From contig NW_025919206.1 of the NCBI RefSeq assembly GCF_907164915.1, positions 1 to 64,000 of the forward strand: a stretch of DNA of 64,000 bases, written 5' to 3'. The notes beneath the pieces are model-generated. The model was not told the DNA's origin, ran no database searches, and saw only the letters and a program-made list of their open reading frames with translations. Position numbers and translations under genes: made by a program. The stretch comes from Impatiens glandulifera. Taxonomy: Eukaryota; Streptophyta; Magnoliopsida; Ericales; Balsaminaceae. Positions 10,502-20,454 of the stretch are shown here, piece after piece (the stretch's first letter is position 1; each line of letters begins with the position of its first letter).

Positions 10502-11206
10502 ATGCCGAGCAGAACTCTGGGAAACTTTCTAAGCATTGATTTCAACTCTTGCATGGGCGAGAGGGACTGTACTACTAAGCAGAAACTCATGTATAACTCT
10601 CTCGCTGAAACCGGTCTTCGACCTTTTCTTGAAGAGGCCGGTCCTATTCTCCTAGACGATGTCAAGGCCTTCTTTCGAAGCGCCTGCATCAGGGGGAAGT
10701 ATATCGTCTCTACTGTCAGAGACCATACGTTCTGGATCGACGAGGTTGAATTTGCCTCACTATTCGATCTGCCCACTGAAGGTTTCTCTGACTTTCCGAC
10801 TATACAGGACGTTGCGGGATTTGAAACCGCCCAATACCTGTCGGCCACCCCTTCTCCGGTGGAACACTTTGGGCCAAAAACCCAGCTTGCTAGTCACGGT
10901 CAACTGCTTCTTGAAATCGTGACCCGGTCGATTCTGTGTCAATCACCGAATCAACGGTACTCTAGGAATACCTACAACATCATGACCCACATTCTTTGCG
11001 AATCGGCCATCAACTGGTCAACGGTCATATGGGAAAACCTAAAGAATATGGTGCTGACCAAGAAAGGGCTCGGTTATGCACCGCATATTAGCAAGCTGAT
11101 TCTTAGGTACCGACCAGAGTTCGAACCGGGCACACCGGCTTCTTCTTCAAACATCCTCGACAGGGATTCGGCAATAGACCGAATCTGGAGAATGTCTTTT
11201 CAATAG
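10502..11206 (+). CDS. E1 ORF B: second cargo paralogue
   Basis: 234 residues, intact. The ATG at 10502 is chosen over the in-frame ATG at 10376 because homologues in E4 start at the same MSRTLRN/MPSRTLGN point and the TATA box lies between the two ATGs. It is the ORF A domain with different residues: FLSIDFNS at 9-16, ETGLRPFLEEAGPIL at 36-50, FFRSACIRGKYIVSTV at 57-72, FDLPTEGFSDFP at 88-99, LLLEIVTRSIL at 135-145, NIMTHILCESAINWSTVIWENLK at 159-181, GLGYAPHISKL at 189-199, then a proline-containing tail. No membrane helix or known catalytic motif. It is 508 bp downstream of ORF A with its own promoter box, so it is probably expressed separately. Function unknown. Confidence 0.85.
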   Translation: MPSRTLGNFLSIDFNSCMGERDCTTKQKLMYNSLAETGLRPFLEEAGPILLDDVKAFFRSACIRGKYIVSTVRDHTFWIDEVEFASLFDLPTEGFSDFPTIQDVAGFETAQYLSATPSPVEHFGPKTQLASHGQLLLEIVTRSILCQSPNQRYSRNTYNIMTHILCESAINWSTVIWENLKNMVLTKKGLGYAPHISKLILRYRPEFEPGTPASSSNILDRDSAIDRIWRMSFQ

Positions 11207-11574
11207 GCTGTACTTTACATTATTTCTGTATGCCTATTTCTGTACCGAATCTTATGTCGGATTCCTTTCTCTATTAGTTCTTGAATTTTAATATCATTTC
11301 AGTTTAAATGACCGTGTCTTCTCAATTCTTTGAACATTTATTTAAGTAACCGGTTAACATCTTCAAACTATAACCGCGTTCTTATCCGGTCACATAAAAT
11401 CTGCTTAATTTGTTAACACTCTAATCCCTCAAAATAACCGATTGGACTTAGAAACCGTTCAATCAATCGGTTTCAAAGAAACGAGTGCGTCATCAATGAC
11501 ATAAGCAAAGGATTTTGGAGGGAAATCTCCCGCTGAAAATTGCCGCCTCCCTTTTTTTGTTTTACCGCCCATAG

Positions 11575-11658
11575 TTTGGCGCCTCTTCCATTTTGGATGG
11601 AAAATTCCCGCCCATTATTGATGGGACGGTTGGGCTTCCAAACCGCATCTATAAAAGG
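11575..11658 (+). promoter_or_regulatory. ORF C promoter: E2F-type site plus TATA (E1)
   Basis: TTTGGCGC at 11575-11582 is an exact match to the plant E2F consensus TTTSSCGC. TATAAAAGG at 11650-11658 follows 68 bp later, and the ATG is 113 bp after the TATA. The stretch 11509-11610 also has several near-matches (TCTCCCGC, TTCCCGCCC) and GGAGGGAAA boxes. A CT-rich leader (ctttctctctctaagc) precedes the ATG. Every ORF C copy in the window shares this arrangement. Confidence 0.65.
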
Positions 11659-11762
11659 GACCTTCGGTCATTTTGTTTCATTCTCACGCGAATCTACTTT
11701 CTCTCTCTAAGCTCTCTAACTCTTTTGAAGCGGTTCTCTCTCACATTCTCAAACTCTATAAC

Positions 11763-14345
11763 ATGGGGCGTGATTCGGCTTTATTCAAACTCTATTCTCA
11801 GGTGGATTTCGAGGAAATCCGGTTGAATGGTACGACCGAGGCGAAGGAAGTTATTGACCGGGTAATCAAAACCGGTCTGGAATATTTCCTCGGCGGTCCT
11901 CATGTTATTTACAAAGATGCGGTCGAAGAGTTCTTCAAAACCGCAACCGTCGCCTACGACAAGATCACTGCGACTGTATGCGGTTCCCAAATAGAGCTCA
12001 CCGAAGCATTGGTGGCCGAGAGTCTGCATCTTCCAACAACCGGCCAGGATGCAACGGCAGAAATAGAGCAGGACATCTTTGAGGCGGCTTGCCACATTTT
12101 ATCGGCAACTAATGAGCCGATCAAAACATCCGGGAGCAAACAAATGCTGAAGCCGGAGTTAATCCCGGTATGTGACATCTTCGCACGGGCGATTCTGGCG
12201 AGGGGAGGAAACCTCAGCAACCTCACAAGAGATAAAATAAAGATGGTAATCGGTCTGATGGAGGGAAGAGAGGTCAACTGGGCAAGAGCGGTGTTCAGCA
12301 AACTCATGGATATGGTGAAACCGGACTCAAACCGGTCGTGGGGATACGCCGTGCCTCTCGGTAAGATCTTCCTCCACCTAAATCTCGACATCGGTCCCGG
12401 TGTCGCTGTCGCGAAACGATGCCTCATTAGATCAAGGCAATTCCTTGAAAGGACGCAGCCGGCCCCCAGTTCCACAGGTGGCCGAAAGAAGAAATCCGCC
12501 AAGAAAGCTGGCCAAGCCAAAGCAAAGGCCGAAAGCAAAGACAAAGAAAAGATATCTGTCTCAGAACCACCACAACACACAGAAGATGAGTGGGCATCTG
12601 AGCACACCGATCCGGAGAAGACCGAGGATGATAGAACGGTCAATGAAGACGACTATTCGGCTCAGAGTCCGAATAATGTCGGATCAAACATCAACCCTGA
12701 GACCGCCGAGGGCAGAGAAGAGGGTGGTGAAGAAGAGGTTGACAAAGAAGCCGATGACGAAGGTGCCGACAAAACGAGGGAGGAGGCCGAAGAAGCAGTG
12801 GCCGATAGATTAGCCCGGAAACTCCTTCAAGGCGTCAAATGGCGAGCCGAGACGATTGAAGAGCTATACTTGGAGTGACATGAGCACCGGTTCGGTACGC
12901 CTTATAGAGAAATCCTACCGGGCCACACGGAAAAGCAATGCATCGACAGATTGGAGGAAGTGGAGGACCTGATGATGGACATTACAAACTCTAACACACT
13001 CCAAGAGGTACAATACCGAACCTGTCTCTTATTACCGAAGGTCCAACTTCGGAAACTAAAATCTCGGATCCGGAAAATTACGGAGGAAATCAACAAGATG
13101 GAATCGGTGGACACCGTAGCGCCGCGGGTGATATCAAGGCTTGAAAAAGCCAAAGGGGAACTAATTCAAGAAATCGAGCGGCTGGAAGCCATATGTAGCC
13201 GGATGCAAGTACCGGTCTATACTGCTCCCCAGATCGAAAAGTTTCCGGTTAACTGTCCAACACCTCCAAGGGAGGATGCGGCACCGATAGAATCCAGTGA
13301 CAGAGCCGATCCAAATCTCACCGAGCAATCCCCTCCCCCGCCACCGGAAGTCACCGCTTCAGACTTCACTAAAGAATGGGTTGAAGACCGATTTCAGAAG
13401 CTTGAAGCATCCATATCAGAACGGATTGATAGCCACATTAAAGAGTTCGACGAGACCGCGGTTCAGCCGTTCAAAGATAGATCCGGCAGGATTGTTGATT
13501 CGGCCCTCAAATTCACCGACGTCACAAGGAATCTACTGGAAAGACATCAAGAACGGTTCTCAGAACTCGGCAAAGGTCTGTGGGAAGAGGCGGTTCAGCA
13601 AGATAAATGTGTTCAGCGAACCACAATTCTGGAGGATGTGACCTCCGAGTTAAAGAAAGACCTCGACCGGCTTGAGAGAGATACCGATCAACGGCTGACT
13701 ACGATGAGTGAGGATCTGATCGGCACGATACTTAACCGGGTCTCCGAACTCGAGAAGATAAATGGGAGTCTCGTGGCCGAAGGGAAGGCGCTTTCCGAAC
13801 AAATGGCCGAAATTCTAAGGGCTAAGGTGAACGCGGACGCCGCGGCTGTAGCGGCTGATGCTCAAGTAGCTAAGAGGGTCCAGGATGCGCTGGATGCCGA
13901 AGCAGGAAAAGATAAAGAGGCACCGCGCCCATCTCAGCTGACCGAAGCGGAAGAGGAAGCCGCGCGGATTAAAAATTCTAGGGCCATATTCCCAGGGTTT
14001 GCTGAGAAAGTGGCCAATCAAGCTGCGGAGGATGTCGCCCGGTTGGAAAGGGAGGCACGGAGGCTGGAAGGCTACGCAAAGGAAAACAAGAAGAAAAAGG
14101 CAGCCGCCTCCGATTCAGCACCGAAAAAGAGAAAAAGGGAGGCCCCTAAGAAAGTTAACATAGCCGAGCTGCTCAATGAGGTCACTGACACGGTCGTAAC
14201 GGGTACATCGCAGCAGGCCGACCAAGTGGAAGAGGAAGTCGAAGAACAACTGTGGTCCCGGTCCACTAAACGCCGAACTTCCGAACCGACCGGTCGACAG
14301 CAACCGAAAAAGAAGAGCATATATGACTTCTCGGACTCCGAATAG
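11763..14345 (+). pseudogene. E1 ORF C: cargo paralogue with long coiled-coil tail (one stop)
   Basis: 860 codons in a single frame, cut only by a TGA at 12876-12878 (CGA would fit). Residues 1-225 are the same domain as ORFs A and B: SQVDFEEIR, KTGLEYFLGGPHVIY, VEEFFKTATV, ESLHLPTTG, DKIKMVIGLMEGREVNWARAVFSKL, WGYAVPLGKI. Then come a Lys/Ala-rich basic linker (about 238-262), a very acidic segment (about 270-350), heptad-like charged helices from about 400 and again 540-780, and a C-terminal basic cluster (KKRKREAPKK near 790) that could be a nuclear localisation signal. No membrane helix. The layout suits a self-associating nuclear or nucleic-acid-associated protein; that is inference. It ends about 135 bp before the first polypurine tract. 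Confidence 0.85.
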
Positions 14346-14480
14346 GGACTATCTTTCCTTTCTTATTGTCTTAGTATTTTGTCTCTTTCGATCATCTATA
14401 TATATAAATATAAAGTTATTTTTGAATCCGGCATTCTTTTGCATTTCTACTTAGTTTTGATAATTTTAAATAAAATAATC

Positions 14481-14655
14481 AAAAAGGGAGAAATTGATAA
14501 GATAAAAGATAAAGACCCTTCCAAATCTTTTCTCAAAATTTTTCGAAAATTTCTCCAAGTCATTTTCAAAAACCGGACAAACAAAACAACCGGCCTACGG
14601 TTGCAAACTTACATGATATTGATAATTTTAAATAAAATAATCAAAAAGGGAGAAA
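14481..14655 (+). other. Repeated polypurine tracts (E1)
   Basis: AAAAAGGGAGAAA occurs at 14481-14493 and again at 14643-14655, each inside the same longer block 'ttttaaataaaataatc'. The second abuts the 3' LTR and is the primer for plus-strand DNA. The first is followed by 'ttgataagataaaag', which resembles the LTR start. Multiple polypurine tracts before the 3' LTR are reported for Sireviruses. Confidence 0.75.
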
Positions 14656-14656
14656 T

Positions 14657-15973
14657 TGTTAGATAAAATCAGACCGGTTCAAATAAACCTAACTTAAATA
14701 AACTTTCTATGCAGGAACAAGGAACCGGACCGGATGAACAAAAGAACCGACTAAAGAAAACTAACCGGTCAAGCTACTAAACCGATCAAGAGTATTCGGA
14801 ACGTGACCGCACAAAGAAAGGATCGGCCAAAGCTCAAAACCGGAATCATCAAACAGCCGATCATCCACAAGACAGGAATAACCGGAAGAAGTCCGGTTAC
14901 ATCACTCATACCAAAAGTCATTCGGCTAAGTCAAATGACCGACCAGTACAAGAAGACAATTCGGGTATCTGTTGAGAACGATATCAAAGGAACAGACTGA
15001 ATACTTCCACATTCATGCAAGTCTGAGGAAAGACTGTAGGCTGCAGAAGACAGTACTACCGGATCTTTCTACTTCGGGATAAGACAGAAGGGAAATCTTC
15101 CAAGTACAGATAACTGTCCAACAGACAGTGCCTACATCAAGTAAAAGACAAACCCGGCAGGTTTGTCTTACACACCGGAAGAACAGACCGACAGGTCTGA
15201 GACAGAACACCAGGTCTGAGGTTGACCATCAGGTCTGAGGAAGCGACCGCAGGTCTGAACCTCTGAAACACTGAATCACTGCACCTCTGCTCAGCCAATC
15301 AGATTCAAGGAAGTGAAATATGACCGTTGGCATATTTCACCTATAAAAGGAGGCAGTTGCAGAAGAGTAAATGCGGGACAACAAGCGACACAGTGGACAA
15401 GTGAGAAACTCTAAGAGCATTTATTCTACAAGTGATAAGACCGCGTTGTTCTAAGAAAGCCTAAGTGTTAGAATCAAAGTGTGTTTTACAATTCCGGTGT
15501 AAATTGTAAGAGTGTTATCGAGCAGGAAATAAGTCTCGATCGGTTTGTACTTGTATTCCTTAGTGAATATCCTTCTCGCGGTTTCGAGAGGAAGGGGTGA
15601 CGTAGGAGTTTTATCTCCGAACATCCATAAAATCTGTCTTGTTATTTACTGTCTGCCGGTTTCATTACTAGACCGATTTATACCACTATAACCGACTTAA
15701 TCCTATCCAAGCCGTATTTCCAGGTTACCAAAGCCGACCCAACAAACTTCAAACCTCCATTTCACAATACCGATTCTGCCTATCATACAAGCGTGCCGCT
15801 TCAACCTGAAAGCAAACCTCTTCCGCGCTTGAACCTAGTTCAAGGGTTTGTGACAGGTTGTGTAGTATTGAAACCCCGGTGTTAATCTCTAACCGGATTA
15901 ACCACCACCCTTCGAGTGTGAACCGCTAACCGGTCCAACCCCCGGTTCCCCAGCGGCGATCTAGATCCTAACA
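14657..15973 (+). repeat. E1 3' LTR
   Basis: 1,317 bp, same length as the 5' LTR, TGTTAG...CTAACA, with TATAAAAGG at 15342. It is followed directly by the target duplication AGGAT. Confidence 0.95.
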
Positions 15974-17879
15974 AGGATAAACAAATGAATCCAGCACACG
16001 AAGACTTCTGATTCATGTAATGTTTCGAGGGGTACCATTTTTCCAAAATTAGTTTTACACCACAAGTGGTTTAAAGAAAAAACTTTATATGTATGTGCGA
16101 CATACCATAAGAGGTCTCTGAAGAAATATATAGTTTGACTAGAGAAACTTAAGCAAACAAAGACTAGAGATATCCCCACAACTTAATTAGAGGATGAGCT
16201 GAGTTTGGTATCAAGACATTTTCTATGATTCAGAACAATAATCCTAATAAAAATTTGGGTATTGCGATCCCTTAATGCATTCTTGGCTTTGATCCCTTAA
16301 TCTACAACTCATAACCATGAATGCATGTCAAGAAATTAAAAACTTACAAATGTTTTGGAAATCCATTATGCAAAATGCATGATTAAATCCATGCTAAATG
16401 AATGCAAGTTTTAAATTTTCCTTGGTGAAGACCAAGGCATTTTTGTTTCTTACCTCAAAAGTTAGAGAAGATTTTGATACTCTTTGTTGCATGATTAACT
16501 TTATATCGAAACATCTTCATCTTTATATGATTCAGGAAAAGTGTTGGACTATTTCGAAGGAGGTCTAATTTTACTCACTTTTATGTTTTCTCGATACAAA
16601 AGGAAATACTCATATTAAAATCCTAATTCTATGTCCGTGATTGACCTCAAATTTAGTTATTGATAACCAAAGTTTGACTTTTGTTGAAGATTTTGATTAT
16701 TCGCACCATTCACCCATTAGGCTTGACATCTTCGAAATTTCATCTAATCCCGTACATTTGTTTACAAAGAAATATTAAAAAACTCTGAGCATTATTGAGC
16801 TTATACTCGAGGTGTTTGGTTGAATTGATACGTCTAACAAACTTCCCAATGGTAATTTCAAAACTTTAAGAACTATGAATATGTTACAACGAGATTTGGC
16901 CGAATCGACACACCTAACGAGATTTCACAGTGGTGATTTCAAGACCACAACCTTTACCTATGTGACCATTTTCTTTTCTATTATTTTCATGTTGAAGTAT
17001 CATCGGTATATCTAATAGATCACAATTCCTATCAAGATTTCCTAGTCATGTTCTAATTATCTTAACCTTGTGATGAATACTTTTCTTGTTGTTTATTTTT
17101 ACTCAGTTGCTCAGAGTTTCAAATCAATTTCTCAATTCATCATGTTTTTTTCTTTTTCTATATGTCAAACAATTTCCCTAATCTTCTCAGCTTTGAGACT
17201 AAGGTTTGAATGTTGATAAAACTTTGTAAAGTCTAATATATTTTAACAATCCATAAGATACAAGAAAGAACTAGAGCGAGTAATCCTTCCTATTAATTTT
17301 AAGGGGGTATTCAAACTCGCTTTACATCATAAATGATTTCTTATTTAATATTTAGTCTTAAAGTTTACTCATTTAATCATGTCCATGGTATGTTTCAATA
17401 AGATATATCTATGTCTTCTTTTACTTTAGAACAATAAGATTTTCCGCAAAAACATGTGAGTGACTGAACCTATTTGATAGACTACTAACCTATCCTCGTA
17501 AGAGAGGAATCAAATCCAAAGGTAGTTCAATTTTTTCTACACCAAATGCAATGGTTTAAAAATCCCGACATTAGCACGATTGCCGAACGATATTTCAAAA
17601 TGGATTTGCAATGTAGTGATATGCAATGCAGTTTTGTTCATGTGAGAGATGCATGTGATGCAAATAATTTTTATCATTTTTTTTCCGAAAAATACCACTT
17701 GTATGAACTAGAATCTAAAACATTCATTCCCTAAGAATGAAGAAAGCGGATTAGATGGACCAAACATATTGGGAGCTTGCCTATATTTTCCTATGAATAG
17801 GGAATTAGGTTAGTATGTAGTTCATGTCGAATTGAAAATTATCGTTTCTGAAGGATTACCTTGGCATACAAAGTCAAAG
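15974..17879. other. End of 73 bp array, then AT-rich DNA without genes
   Basis: 15974-16020 is the other half of the array unit that E1 split. From 16021 to 17879 I see no gene, LTR pair or array. ORFs here (for example 17546-17734) are short and match nothing I know. The region could be the non-coding 3' part of the minus-strand Ty3 element further right, but nothing in it proves this. Confidence 0.5.
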
Positions 17880-18835
17880 GATGAAGGAATGTAAAATTAA
17901 ACAATGTTACCTCAACGTCCTGAGCTAAAGGATTTCAAGTCTTCTATCCATCAATGGACAATTCAAAAGAACAAATTACATTAGAATTTAGAGCTGGAGG
18001 ATTTACAAAACGACATGAAAACTTTTATCATACTTATAATGAAGGAATATAAAATTTGAAAGAATAAATTACCTTAGATTTCAAGGCTAAAGGATTTCTG
18101 AGAGATTTTGGGACTTCCATCCTACCAATGATGAAGGAATTGACAATTCAAAAGAAATAGATTACCCCAACTTTCAAATCAAGAGGATTTCATAAAAGAC
18201 GTGGAGACTTTTATCCTACCAATGATGACATAATAGAAATTTGAAAGAATAGATTACCTTAGTTTTTAGAGCTGGGGGATTTCCGAGAGATTTTGAGACT
18301 TCCATCCTTTCCATGATGAAGGAATGGACAATTCAAACAAAGAAGTTTCCTTAACGTTCAAAGCTAGATAATTTCATAACAGATTTTGAGACTTCTGTCT
18401 TACCTAGTATAAAGTATTGGATAATTCAAATGAAGAAGTTACCTTAGCATTCAAAGCTAGAGGATTTCATAAAAGACATGGAGAATTTCATCCTACCAAT
18501 GATGAAAAAATAGAAATTTCTAAAGAATAGATTACATTAGCTTTCAAGGCTGGGGGATTTTCTAGAGATTTTTAGACTTCTATCCTACCCATGATGAAGG
18601 AATGAATAATTCAAACTAAGAAGTTACCTTAGCGTTCAAAGCTAGATGATTTCATAAAAGATTTTGAACTTTCATCCTACCGATGATGACGTAATGTTTT
18701 TTTTTCAAAATAACAGATTACCTTAACTTTCAAAGCTAGAAAATTTCTGAGATATTTTGAGACTTCCATCCGACCAATGATGAAAGAATGGACAATTCAA
18801 ATGAAGATGTTACCTTAGCATTTAGATCAAGGGTG
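17880..18835. repeat. Degenerate tandem array, about 91 bp unit with dimer pattern
   Basis: About ten units with the core 'atgatgaaggaatggacaat', then 'gattaccttag', 'caaagctagaggatttc' and 'gacttccatcctacc'. Anchors at about 18043, 18133, 18223, 18315, 18410, 18502, 18593, 18684 and 18779 are 90-95 bp apart. Two unit types partly alternate (one with 'ggaatggacaattc' and one with 'aatagaaatttgaaag'), so a 182 bp dimer may have been the amplified unit. Confidence 0.65.
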
Positions 18836-20454
18836 TTTTTGAATGAAAATATACTCTTAAGCATAAACAAATGAAGAGTCTAAACACCACAATGGCATAC
18901 TACCATCCTTAACTTACAGGTTAGAGGCTACTACCTAAGAAAGTCTTGATACATTTTTCGAAAAAATGCCCCTAGTTTATACTAGAGATCTGACAAACGA
19001 TCCAAGAAAATTTTATTTAGTTTAATGACTAGAAACACCAAATGTAATATATTCTTTAAACATAGGAGTTTTCATTGATCTAGAATATGTTTTATCGAAG
19101 AAAGGTCTATAACACTGAGTTGTGTTGCTGGACACATTTCTCGTTGAAATGCTAATACTATGAACTAGAGCCTCAATTCATTGATCTACTGTGGAACGTT
19201 TGTGATGACAACCGAATGACCCGTTCATCGTGCATGCAATTTTCTAAAAATTTCCCCTGATACAGATTTATGTCTCATGCAAACTCTATAAAAATATCCT
19301 TAGTGTGACCACTGAAAGATATGAACATTTGCAACATTCCTAGAGAAGTTAGTGTTGCTAATTCAGAAATATTCCTAATATGATCAAGAATCATAGTATA
19401 TGAGTGAACCTGTTGGATAAAATGTACTAGACAATTTGATTCAAGAGACTTGGACAATTGTTGACTTAAGAGATTCCTAGTATGATCAAGATTTGTCATA
19501 AAAAAATGCAACTTGTTATAGAAATAAGTTCTTTTAATGATTGGATTCCAAAATGTTTTGCAAATCTTGCATGAGGGGGCGGCCTATTGAATGAAAAGAT
19601 ATTTGACACTAAGATTAAAGAAATCTAAATCCTTAATTTCTAATAATTCTTAGTATGACTAGGAATTATCATGCAAATTCTTCTTGTTAAGGATGGGGTA
19701 CTTGACAAATGAATTTAAAAGACCTTGAGAATTGCACATGAGCATGAAACTTTCTAAGAAAAGATTCTTGAGATTCAGATTCAAGAGATTTTGAAGTTTT
19801 AGATTTTGAATTCCTAGTCAGGTAGAGAATTTTTTCTCGGGATTAGCTTGATGGGAAGAAGGTTATTTACAATTGAATTCTCGAAATCTTGTAGTTTATA
19901 TTTCGGAAATTCCTAGTATGATTAAGAATTGTCACTTAGATTTGACTCACTAGGGAGAAGGTTCTTCACAAGAGAATTAAAGAGACCTTGAGAATTTCAC
20001 ATGAGCTTGCGACTTTCATAAAATAGATTTTTGACAATCCGATTCAAGAGATCTTGAAGTTTTGTGCATGACCATGCGAATTTAATTTAAAGAATCAGAT
20101 TCAAGAAATATTGAGAATTGAGCATGTAGATGCAACTTTCTAAGCAACGATTCTTGATATTCGGATTCAAGTGATCTTGAGCTTTGCGCATGAGTATTCA
20201 GCATTCTAGGAAAATATTCTTGAAAATCAAATTCTAGAATTCTTGTGAATTTAGCTTTGAAATAGTCCTCGTAATGTATCAAGTATGACGTATAATCCTC
20301 TATGGAGAATGATGCAATTATATATCGCCATCCACTCAGGGGAAGTTCTTAACTTAGTTATTTTAATGAACAAGGAACAACAATAGCTTAGAGAAGAGGT
20401 CTAACTTTCAAGGATTTCACTTTTCCGTTTTCATTCGTAGTATTTCTTTAGTGT
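18836..20454. repeat. AT-rich DNA with an old short-unit array (19260-20280)
   Basis: 18836-19259 shows nothing recognisable. From about 19260 to 20280 a unit of 57-70 bp recurs with strong divergence: 'gattcaagagatcttgag', 'gcacatgagcatg', 'actttctaagaaa'. Clear anchors are near 20041, 20098, 20163 and 20229. No gene is supported, and minus-strand ORFs here are chance frames in the repeat. Confidence 0.45.

Larger units (their letters stand above)
2293..15973 (+). mobile_element. E1: complete Ty1/copia (Sirevirus-like) retrotransposon with three extra ORFs
   Basis: Two 1,317 bp LTRs beginning TGTTAG and ending CTAACA flank gag, pol (protease, integrase, RT, RNase H in copia order), ORFs A, B and C, and a polypurine tract. 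The same five bases AGGAT lie at 2288-2292 and 15974-15978, so the boundaries are exact and it landed in the 73 bp array. By eye the LTRs differ at about a dozen sites, so insertion was fairly recent. Gag has one frameshift, pol three stops and ORF C one stop. The copy is not autonomous as it stands. Confidence 0.95.

Noticed and set aside
17546..17734. 62-codon ORF in AT-rich DNA
   Set aside because: No homologue recognised, no promoter, and surrounded by decayed repeats.
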